Made by a program: the position numbers and the translations under genes. Shown here in pieces: positions 57,775 through 64,000 of a stretch of 64,000 nucleotides of DNA. The stretch is from Tetradesmus obliquus. Lineage: Eukaryota > Chlorophyta > Chlorophyceae > Sphaeropleales > Scenedesmaceae. Every line of letters begins with the position of its first letter. The stretch's first letter is position 1. The DNA lies in the NCBI GenBank assembly GCA_030272155.1, contig CP126205.1:732501-796500 (forward strand). Direction: 5' to 3'. The notes beneath the pieces were generated by a model. That model was given only the letters and a program-made list of their open reading frames with translations. It made no database searches and was not told where the DNA came from.

Positions 57775-58062
57775 TAAGTTTGTGATTACATGGTCAATGA
57801 AAGCAGCCTGATGTTCAGGGCGGTCACAGCGCGCATCGAAAAAGCAGGCTCGTAGCAACATCCAGTGTTCAAACCCAGGGGGCTCGGGGCAGCTAGCTGG
57901 GCACAGTCAGGCAGGACTAGAGCAGACTATTGCCAACGCAACACCCTCACCTGAAGGATCAGGGTAGCTGGGCAGCGTCAGGCAGGACTCTGGCACATGC
58001 GGCTGCGCCAGCGCAGCAGCAGCGCCGCACAGCAGCAGCGCCAGCACAGACAGGACCCTCAT
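52841..58062 (-). CDS. Secreted cysteine-rich protein with sushi-like repeats
   Basis: A complete 415-aa protein. Exons are 58062-57951, 57695-57630, 57227-56998, 56498-56456, 56114-55982, 55153-55032, 54457-54191, 53740-53632, 53396-53349 and 52958-52841. They sum to 1,248 bases with compatible phases. It starts with a signal peptide (MRVLSVLALLLCG, then AAAALAQ). At least four modules have the sushi/CCP pattern C..G.W....G.C: GKWGPVTGSC, GGWTDVSGSC, GKWSAVDGSC and GDGSWTQVRGGC. Later come Trp/Gly/Cys-rich segments (GHGWGKWKRNCGG, TWAKNCGKKC) and a terminal CEASCGSGYKGGYYSKC. The many Cys imply disulfides formed in the ER, and a cell-surface or extracellular role is an inference. I cannot name an orthologue. 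Nearly every intron holds echoes of its flanking exons. The start is the only ATG giving a signal peptide. Confidence 0.82.
53005..53045 (-). repeat. Head copy of the Cys-rich protein's last exon
   Basis: SVKHNT-like codons with a CTGCAG acceptor are repeated upstream of exon 52958-52841. Confidence 0.75.
53526..53572 (-). repeat. Tail copy of exon 53740-53632
   Basis: The end of the exon (CGGSGICYKSR region) and its donor recur in decayed form, downstream of the exon on the minus strand. Confidence 0.7.
53978..54078 (-). repeat. Tail copy of exon 54457-54191
   Basis: CVGEGSWTQVMGGCVPYKDP repeats CAGDGSWTQVRGGCVPYKEP with the following donor region, downstream of the exon. Confidence 0.92.
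54464..54504. repeat. (CAG)n microsatellite
   Basis: About 13 CAG units. On the minus strand they lead directly into the CTGCAG acceptor of exon 54457-54191. Confidence 0.93.
54548..54682 (-). repeat. Head copy of exon 54457-54191
   Basis: GKWSAVDGSCKPAYTPDC through SGWKCYSS, with its CTGCAG acceptor, repeats the exon start in an intact frame, upstream on the minus strand. Confidence 0.92.
54760..54948 (-). repeat. Two tail copies of exon 55153-55032
   Basis: Copies at about 54948-54888 and 54822-54764 repeat SSNGND(T/R)EPSS.CDWNT with a GGTG donor, downstream of the exon. They differ at several codons. Confidence 0.92.
55203..55280 (-). repeat. Head copy of exon 55153-55032
   Basis: CYTTGLGPGVTTTCPATCC repeats the exon start with a TTGCAAG acceptor region, upstream on the minus strand. 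Confidence 0.92.
55413..55890 (-). repeat. Three tail copies of exon 56114-55982
   Basis: Copies at about 55890-55800, 55690-55595 and 55512-55415 repeat APAAPA/CPSCPS-like codons through SLGWSSKR and the GTG donor. They are spaced about 180-205 bp apart, downstream of the exon. Confidence 0.92.
56135..56173. repeat. (CAG)n microsatellite
   Basis: Thirteen CAG units just upstream (minus strand) of the acceptor of exon 56114-55982. Confidence 0.93.
56598..56860 (-). repeat. Two tail copies of exon 57227-56998
   Basis: Copies at about 56850-56757 and 56660-56600 repeat WSGAWCDETPDG.YTC.AYC with donor, downstream of the exon. The farther copy is shorter and more changed. A (CTG)n run (56701-56740) separates them. 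Confidence 0.9.
57575..57629. other. Intron segment with a copy of the CACATGGGGCC donor region
   Basis: The sequence aggtgactcacatggggcc at the end of exon 57695-57630 recurs at about 57538-57560, downstream of it on the minus strand, as a short tail echo. Confidence 0.7.
57711..57774. repeat. Long (CAG)n microsatellite
   Basis: About 21 units with a few CAA interruptions, in the first intron of the Cys-rich gene, leading into its acceptor on the minus strand. Confidence 0.95.
57862..57922 (-). repeat. Tail copy of the signal-peptide exon
   Basis: The region encoding CLTLPSYPDP is repeated in decayed form, immediately downstream (minus strand) of exon 58062-57951. Confidence 0.7.
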
Positions 58063-58228
58063 GGTGACGGGGTGTGAGGTGCAGGTGCTCACACAATGCC
58101 CTGCAGCAGCAGCAGTTCAGAAGCATCTAGGGGTAAGCAAACGATGTGTGAGTTTGGCAGGGCCCAGCAAACTGAGTGGAGGAGTATTACCACTGCACAC
58201 TGGTGTCAGGGCCAGCCTGCTGTGGCAG

Positions 58229-58285
<57 letters not shown>

Positions 58286-59855
58286 ATGGTATTGCAATGC
58301 CTGGTGACAGTTCCAGCTTGTGCAACGCAGCTGCGAAGCACGGTTCGCTGAGATGTTCCGCCGTTGTTTGATTACGTGGCTGTGTACCACGATCCATCAC
58401 AGCAGTGCTACCGACGGGTGTACCCCCCGACAGTACAGCTGGCTTCAAGATAGCAGAGAACCGACACGGTTTAACGCGATGCCAAAACACTGTTGTAAAT
58501 TTCGTCTAAATATAAGGGGCATCAGCTTGCTCGATCGCGTGCTACAGCCGGTTGTGCCATGCTGCTGCGTACGCTGCCAGCTGCGACAACCTAGCGCCAC
58601 AGTACGAGATCTGCGCTGAAAAACATGCCTACATCTGATTGTTGATTGTAGTGCGACTACCAGCGAGCTCAATGGGCTCAATTGCGTCGGGTACGCACCA
58701 GGATGAAGTTCAGCTCGTGTCAGTCTGCAGCTCCGATAAGCTTCTCCGTAGGTTGATTGAAAGTACAAAGTTAAGTCACGCTAACGGGCACCGCACGGCT
58801 GTCATAGCATGGCAGCGCGACCACTACTGTCATCTGCTGGTTACACATCTCGCCAGCGGGTTTTGGTCGCTTTCAATCTCAACACTGCAACACAGCTGAG
58901 TTTCCTTATTCATGTTGTGCAAGGTGATTGGTTACGTCAACGCGCAACAGCCAAAGTGGTCCAGACGGGTGTTGCTGAGGGCCCAGTGCAGCTGTGACAA
59001 GCAGACAGGTCACTGCCTACAGGCTAGGTTTCTCAGTGGCTGCCAACGGCGGCAACATAAAGAATTGCAGGTAACACACATTGCAGTAGCACAATGCAAT
59101 GCTGCACCAAGACGGGAAGTCAACACGTACTCCTATGCTCATTTTACCAGTTGCAGGGCGGAGTGCAGAGGTCGACAGAGATCACAGAGCACGCAAGAAC
59201 ACGCAATACCCCTATCAAATCCTTGGACAATCAAGAGCCACGCTGGCAGCAGAAAGAAGACGCAGCTGTTGTCTCTGCTGCATCCGCTGCTGCCTCTGCT
59301 GCCCCCAATACAAAGCCACACATCAGCGCCGACTGCACATGCTGCTGCAGCAGCGCGGCGCAACATCCTTCCAGGCACGGAGCTCTCCCCTGCTGCAAAA
59401 CTGGCTGTGCAAGACACAGCATCCACATCAGCTGGACGCACGCCAACTGTGCTTCCTGCAAAGCGCAGGCCAGCTTGCAGGAACTGCTGAATCCAAGCAC
59501 TGCTGGTGGGCTGGCAGCCATCTCTCTTTTTTGACATGTGGACAGACGCTAGTGCAGCAATGCGCACCATGCAAGCTATGCCCAGCACACCCAGCACACT
59601 GTAAAAGGACGAACATGCAGTAGATGCATGGGTAAGCACCTTCAACACTGTGTCCGCAACACGGCACCCTCATGAACACCAGCCACATACCAGCACGGCA
59701 CACAACACTCGACCATTTCTACACTCCCACCTCCCTAAATCCCAACAAGTCACTCCACATAATGCTTGGCACGCAGCTCTGTCATCCCAGCACTCACGCC
59801 CTGTCGCTCCGCCGTCATCCCCCGCGGGGCGTAATCCCGCGTCCGGATTACGCCC
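58063..59855. other. Region between the Cys-rich gene start and the PDIA6 stop
   Basis: No gene is supported. It should hold the promoter of the Cys-rich gene (near 58063-58500) and the PDIA6 3' UTR. A 17-unit CTG run lies at 58231-58282. Confidence 0.5.
58231..58282. repeat. (CTG)n microsatellite, 17 units
   Basis: A perfect CTG run about 170 bp upstream of the start codon of the Cys-rich gene, probably in its 5' UTR or promoter. Confidence 0.97.
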
Positions 59856-60047
59856 TCACAGCTCCTTGTCGTCATCGCCCATGATGTCATCCAGTGAGAA
59901 CTCATCCTCCACCTGTACTGCTGCATCCTGGCCGTCCCAAGCCTCAGTGGTTTCAAGTGGGGCCAGCTTGCCGTTGGCAACTGGCGCAACAGGCTCGTAG
60001 CGCAGGTTGCGCACAAACTCCTTGAGGGCGGGGCCCGCAAAGGCACT

Positions 60048-60081
<34 letters not shown>

Positions 60082-62501
60082 AGATCAGCTTAAGGGTTGG
60101 TGCCAGCCGCGCCACTGGAGCCACGGGTTCGTAGCGCAGGTTGCGCACAAACTCCTTGATGGAAGGGCCAGCCAAGGCACTGCAACAGCAGCCGCTCAGC
60201 AAACAACACAATATGCGGCAATCGCGTGCACCACAGACACGCCAAACACGCCAAACACACCAGACTGCTTACATGCAACATGCGAACCCTCTGTCAACGT
60301 CAGACAACGCAGCACCAGCAGCAGCAGCATCACTGCCACCGTCACCTCCTCATGGTTGAGTACTTCAGGTCAGCCGGCTTCAGCGCCACGAGTGCAGGGT
60401 AGCCAAAGCCGCCACAGCACGCACCACACCAAACACCACAGTACCAAACAACAAGACAAAAGAACACGGAGAACCACCATCACCTCCTCATTGTTGAGTA
60501 CTTCAGGTCAGCCGGCTTCAACGCCACGAGTGCAGGGTAGCCAAAGCCGCCACAGCACACAGCACACAGCAGGCCAACACGGGCGCTCAAAGCACCAAAC
60601 ACAAAGCACCAAACACAACACAACTCAAGAAGAACCTTACCTCCTCATTGTGGAGTACTTCAGGTCTGCAGGCTTGAGTGCCACAAGCGCCGGGTAGCCA
60701 AAGCCTCCCACACCCAGTGCCTCCTCAAGCGCGGGCTGCTTGCCGCCCTCCACCCACAGGTAGCTCCAGTTCCTGCAAGCAAGCAGTTTGCATAAGGTTG
60801 CGATGTGTGTCATTTTGACCGACGTGTTTAAGTGGATTATAGTATTGACATCTGTCAAGGATGGCGGGCTGCTTGCCGCCCTCCACCGCAGGTAGCTACA
60901 ATTCCTGCAAACAAACAGTATGACTTGTTGTTGTCACCTAAATGCTTGTGCTTAGTACCCAGGTCGTGGTGCTCATCGCCTGTCCACCAAGCAATGTGCA
61001 TCACAACACGCCCACCTGTCCTTGTAGTCAGCGGCCAGGCCCTTGAGCGCGTCGATGTACTCGTTGCGCCCTGCTGCCTTGCTGTCCAGGATGTTGGGCA
61101 GGAAGCCGATGAAGCAAAGCTGCGCGGGCGCGGTCTGCAACATCAAACAGCATGGAACGGCAGCAGCAGCAGCAGCAGCAGGCAGGTGGTCAAGTGTTGG
61201 GCAAGAAGCCGATGAAGCACAGCTGCGCGGGCGCGGTCTGCCAAACGGCGTTAAGCAGCAGCAGCGAAAACAGCAGCAGCAGCAGCAGCAGCAGCGTCAG
61301 GCAGGCAGTTACACCAGGAGGAAGTGGATGAAGCACAGCTGCGCAAGCGGCGCCTGGAGAGCAGCAAGGCAGCACATGGCTGCAGCAAGGGCAGCACGCA
61401 GCACATTCAGCAACTAACGCTGGTCTGCAGTGCGCATGCGCTCAACCAGCCACCTGCTATCATGCCGGCGTCAAGCCTGGGTGAGACTGCAGGTGCATGC
61501 AGGTCCTCTATGAGCTGAATGCACTGCCTGTCCAGCTGCAGCACGCTGCTCCCCTTCTCCATGCCGGGATCGCTCACGCCGAGGCACGCACATGCACTGC
61601 CTGCTGCCCTTGCTGCGCTGCCTGCTGCACTCTTCACAAGCTAAACAAACAGCAGATCAACCAGAACAGTCTCTATGCGCTGCACGCTCACATTCTCCAT
61701 GCTGGGGGCAGCTAGCAACAGTCTGATCAAACATGTGCGCTGAACAGGCTGGTCAACTGCAACAAAATGTTACGGTAGAGGACACTGCTCACCTTCTCCA
61801 TGCCGGGATCGCTCACGCCGAGGCACTCCGTCTCAAACACGGCCTCGTCGTGCAGCTCGCGCACCTGACGCAGCAGCAGCAGCAGCAGCAGGCCGAGGAC
61901 TGAGCAAGCGAGATCCAAGGCACACACAATCGTCACGATGCAGAGACACAGCCCAACAGCAGCATTGCAGGCTCACCACACTCGCATGCAGCCCAACAGG
62001 CATGCATGATCCTTGACAACACCAGCGGCCATGCTGCCACGCAAATCACACACACATGTGCATTCTGCCCCTGAAACAGTCACCTCACGCGGCTTGGCGT
62101 TAACGCTCCAGGCCTTGCTTGCAGCCGCCACAATGCTGCCGCTGTCCCTGCCGCCCTGTCACAGACACCAAGCCTGGCCACACCAGCCCTGGCCACACCA
62201 ACTTTGAAAGCAACCTCCCTCATCCACTCACCTCGCGCGGCTTGGCGTTGACGCTCCAGGCCTTGTTTGCAGCCGCCACGATGCTGCCGCTGTCCCTGCC
62301 GCCCTGGTAATCCTCCGGCCGCTGCTTGTTGGCGCCAAACACCTTGATGGTTGGGTAGCCCTGCACGCCGTACTGCCCGCAAGTTGACTGGTGCGCTGTG
62401 CAGTCCACGGCTCCAAATTTGACCTTGCCCTGCATGTCGCCTGCTGCGCTGATCCAGGCGGGCTTGAGCGCCTTGCAGTGACCACACCACGGCGCATAGA
62501 A
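59856..62501 (-). CDS. PDIA6: Protein disulfide isomerase, PDIA6/P5 type, C-terminal part
   Basis: Exons found are 62501-62232, 61864-61793, 61134-61016, 60772-60641 and 60045-59856 (783 bases, 260 aa). Earlier exons would lie beyond about 63500 but are replaced there by organellar DNA. The first exon encodes a thioredoxin fold with [14 protein letters not shown], the dithiol active site, and the cis-Pro region GYPTIKVFG. A non-catalytic domain follows, with LCFIGFLPNILDS and GGKQPALEEALGVGGFGYPA. The C-terminus reads WDGQDAAVQVEDEFSLDDI and ends DDDKEL, a variant of the KDEL retrieval signal. The order matches PDIA6/P5, an ER enzyme that forms and rearranges disulfides. A signal peptide and the first thioredoxin domain are missing, so the gene is truncated in this window. 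Confidence 0.87.
60096..60187 (-). repeat. Head copy of the PDIA6 last exon
   Basis: ALAGPSIKEFVRNLRYEPVAPV repeats AFAGPALKEFVRNLRYEPVAPV (first 20 residues comparable), upstream of the exon with its GTTGCAG acceptor, and then diverges. Confidence 0.9.
60340..60560 (-). repeat. Two tail copies of PDIA6 exon 60772-60641
   Basis: Copies at about 60556-60480 and 60412-60346 repeat FGYPALVALKPADLKYST with changes, and the donor region, downstream of the exon. Confidence 0.9.
60858..60910 (-). repeat. Head copy of PDIA6 exon 60772-60641
   Basis: NCSYLRWRAASS-like sequence repeats NWSYLWVEGGKQ after a TTGCAG acceptor, with one base lost so that the frame is broken. It lies upstream of the exon. 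Confidence 0.85.
61190..61358 (-). repeat. Two head copies of PDIA6 exon 61134-61016
   Basis: Copies at about 61245-61195 and 61355-61318 repeat TAPAQLCFIGFLPN and AQLCFI-like codons, upstream of the exon. The second is short and changed. Confidence 0.88.
61530..61600 (-). repeat. Tail copy of PDIA6 exon 61864-61793
   Basis: CLGVSDPGMEK and the donor region recur downstream of the exon (donor now GGGGAG). Confidence 0.9.
62078..62165 (-). repeat. Tail copy of the PDIA6 thioredoxin exon
   Basis: GRDSGSIVAAA.KAWSVNAKPRE repeats the end of exon 62501-62232 with its donor, downstream on the minus strand. Confidence 0.92.
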
Positions 62502-62571
62502 CTGCAAGACAAACACGGAGAAACAGTGCATGACGTGTCAGTTGTGTGTGTGTCTCAGGCTTGCTGGATTT

Positions 62572-63562
62572 GACCTTGCCTGAATGTCGCCGGCGGCGCT
62601 GATCCAGGCGGGCTTAGGCGCCTTGCCGCGGCCGCAACCCGGCGCGTAGAACTGCGAGAAAAGCGGAGAAACAGAGCATGGCGTGTCAGCTGTGTGCGTG
62701 TGTGTGTGCATGCTTGCCGAGTTTGACCCTGCCCTGCATGTCGCTTGCGGCGCTGATCCAGGCGGGCCTGAGCGCCTTGCAGTGGCCACACCAGGGCGCG
62801 TAGAACTGCGGGCAAAGAAAAGACAATGTAACAGTCCATGCGGCATGTCAGTGGTGTGTCTCAGGCTGCAGCGCCTTGCAGTGGCCGCACCACGGCACGT
62901 AGAACTGCAGGAAACACGGAAAAACAGAGCACGAAACGTCAGCGGTGTGTGTCAGGCTTGCTGGATGCGACCTTGCCCTGCATGTCGCCTGCTGCGGAGA
63001 TCCAGGCCTGCTTGAGCGCCTTGCAGTGGCCACACCACGGCGCGTAGAACTGCGAGAAAAGCAGAGAAACAGCATGGCGTGTCGGTTGTGCGTGTGTCTC
63101 AGGCTTGCTGGACGTGACCTTGCCCTGCATGTCGCCTGCTGCGAAGATCCAGGCGGGCTTGAGCGCCTTGCAGTGGCCGCACCACGGCGCGTAGAACTGC
63201 GAGAAAAGCAGAGAAACAGCATGGCGTGTCGGTTGTGCGTGTGTCTCAGGCTTGCTGGACGTGACCTTGCCCTGCATGTCGCCTGCTGCGGAGATCCAGG
63301 CGGGCTTGAGCGCCTTGCAGTGGCCGCACCACGGCGCGTAGAACTGCGAGAAAAGCAGAGAAACAGCATGGCGTGTCGGTTGTGCGTGTGTCTCAGGCTT
63401 GCTGGACGTGACCCTGCCCTGCACGTCGCCTGCGGCGCTGATCCAGGCGGGCTTGAGCGCCTTGCAATGGCCGCACCAGGGCGCGTAGAACTGTGGGCAG
63501 AAATGAGAAGATAAACATTGCATATGGTGTATCAGTGGTGAATCGCAGGCTTGAGCACCTTG
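62572..63562 (-). repeat. Array of seven head copies of the CGHC thioredoxin exon
   Basis: Copies ending near 62655, 62810, 62908, 63054, 63201, 63348 and 63495 lie upstream of the intact exon. Each begins after an AG acceptor and encodes [20 protein letters not shown]. The landmark gcgcgta falls at 63040, 63187, 63334 and 63481, an exact 147-bp period. Because 147 is 49 codons, one open frame of 194 codons runs through four copies (63523-62939), including the intronic parts. Older copies nearer the exon are decayed (PGCGRGKAPKP at 62655), and the copy ending near 62908 has only [13 protein letters not shown] last partial copy is cut at about 63562 by the organellar DNA. Confidence 0.93.
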
Positions 63563-63766
63563 CGTGAACTAACTTTAATAACTCTTAAAACGTGGAAGGT
63601 GAGGATCATTTTGCACATAACCCAAACTGTAAATATGCACACAAAAACTCATCCTTTCATTAGACTAATCTATTCCACATCCAAAGTAGCGCCATAATAA
63701 AAGTCCTGGCCTTTTTGTTTTTTAGAAAGAAAGGTTCAATAGAAGAGCAGGCAACAAAAATATTTA

Positions 63767-63828
63767 CCTTTGGTTCTATAGAACAAAAGGCAAGAAGGCA
63801 AAAAACCTTTTGTTCGTTAGAACAAAAG
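63767..63828. repeat. Two related hairpins in the mitochondrial-type segment
   Basis: 63767-63790 is a 10-bp stem (one mismatch) around tata. 63807-63828 is a perfect 9-bp stem (cttttgttc/gaacaaaag) around gtta. They share the same stem sequence, as mobile palindromes in algal mitochondrial genomes often do. Confidence 0.75.
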
Positions 63829-63851
63829 CGCGTTGCCCAATAAAAAATTAA

Positions 63852-64000
63852 ATGATCTCTATGGTATGGAATATGTGTAACGTTCGTGCAGATGCACCTA
63901 TGGCGTGGCAGAAATTGTTTCAAGACCCTGCAACGTCCAACATGGAAGGAATTGTAGACCTTCACGCAGATATTGCTTTTTTTATTGTAATTTTGGTTTT
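63852..64000 (+). CDS. cox2: Cytochrome c oxidase subunit 2, N-terminal part
   Basis: An ATG at 63852, preceded directly by an in-frame TAA, opens a frame that is still open at the window end (49 codons). It reads ADAPMAWQKLFQDPATSNME, then GIVDLHADIAFFIVILV. This is the diagnostic cox2 start: a WQ..FQDPA motif, ME-G-I-.-D/H-, then the first transmembrane helix. Cox2 carries the CuA centre of complex IV and is placed in the inner mitochondrial membrane. The base composition is unlike the rest of the window. If this is a nuclear copy it may be non-functional, and if it is an assembly join it is the native mitochondrial gene. Confidence 0.85.
   Translation, partial: MISMVWNMCNVRADAPMAWQKLFQDPATSNMEGIVDLHADIAFFIVILV

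Larger units (their letters stand above)
63563..64000. other. Mitochondrial-type DNA joined to nuclear DNA
   Basis: From about 63563 the sequence becomes AT-rich and loses all CAG/CTG repeats. It contains A/T runs and short palindromes and then the start of cox2. The change happens within a decayed copy of the PDIA6 exon start (cttgagcaccttgcg). It is either a nuclear insertion of mitochondrial DNA (NUMT) or an assembly join. The window alone cannot decide. Confidence 0.8.

Noticed and set aside
59139-59648. 169-codon minus-strand frame downstream of PDIA6
   Set aside because: No motif, no splice context and a composition like the surrounding non-coding DNA. Probably 3' UTR or chance.
62945-63514. 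189-codon + strand frame with repeated ERLAVA and RRVEL
   Set aside because: It is the antisense of the PDIA6 exon array. The minus strand carries the conserved CGHC motif.
62939-63523. 147-bp period as a nucleosome-length signal
   Set aside because: Other arrays in the window have periods of about 125, 138, 185 and 250 bp, so the match to nucleosome core length is taken as coincidence.

Overview
The window is nuclear DNA of a green alga, probably a chlorophycean of the Scenedesmus/Sphaeropleales kind, with about 440 bp of AT-rich mitochondrial-type DNA at its right end. The algal call is an inference. It rests on intron-dense genes with many short, phase-consistent exons, very heavy CAG/CTG repeats, TGTAA poly(A)-like signals, a MORN3 gene (typical of ciliated lineages) and plant-like protein sequences. 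No prokaryotic features were seen.

Layout. Bases 1-1991 (+) hold the 3' end of an exportin-5/HASTY gene. Bases 3049-12571 (+) hold a complete 15-exon DEAD-box helicase of the DDX27/Drs1 type. Bases 13069-15315 (+) hold a 7-exon MORN3 gene. Bases 16093-16452 (+) hold an F-box/LRR-like fragment. Bases 34632-16604 (-) hold a 25-exon, 2,428-codon gene joining WD40 repeats to a six-helix TRP-like cation channel. Bases 35224-36630 (+) hold an SGNH/GDSL hydrolase. Bases 37709-38847 carry a broken Tc1/mariner transposase. Bases ~39841-42756 (+) hold an unrecognised, probably helical-repeat gene. Bases 43175-50530 (+) hold a complete 13-exon BOP1/Erb1 gene. Bases 58062-52841 (-) hold a secreted cysteine-rich protein with sushi-like repeats. 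Bases 62501-59856 (-) hold the C-terminal part of a PDIA6-type disulfide isomerase. At about 63562 the sequence changes abruptly to organellar DNA containing the start of cox2 (63852-64000).

Main discovery. Nearly every gene carries what I call splice-site echoes: tandem, decaying partial copies of exons. The echoes follow a rule. Copies of an exon's 3' end plus its splice donor lie only downstream of the exon. Copies of an exon's 5' end plus its splice acceptor lie only upstream. Each duplicated unit therefore spans one splice junction and leaves the extra copies inside the intron. The largest arrays are the Walker-A exon of DDX27 (about nine heads, roughly 138 bp period), a WD40 exon of the channel gene (seven tails, roughly 125 bp period) and the CGHC thioredoxin exon of PDIA6 (eight heads, part of it an exact 147-bp unit). 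The likely reading is intron growth by tandem duplication across splice sites, filtered by selection on the mRNA.

Functional grouping. DDX27 and BOP1 both act in 60S ribosomal subunit assembly. Exportin-5 acts in nuclear export. PDIA6 and the Cys-rich secreted protein belong to the secretory pathway. MORN3 suggests a ciliary gene set. Exon coordinates were derived by hand from frame, phase and splice consensus. For DDX27, MORN3, the channel, BOP1 and the Cys-rich protein, the exon sums are exact multiples of three with compatible phases throughout.
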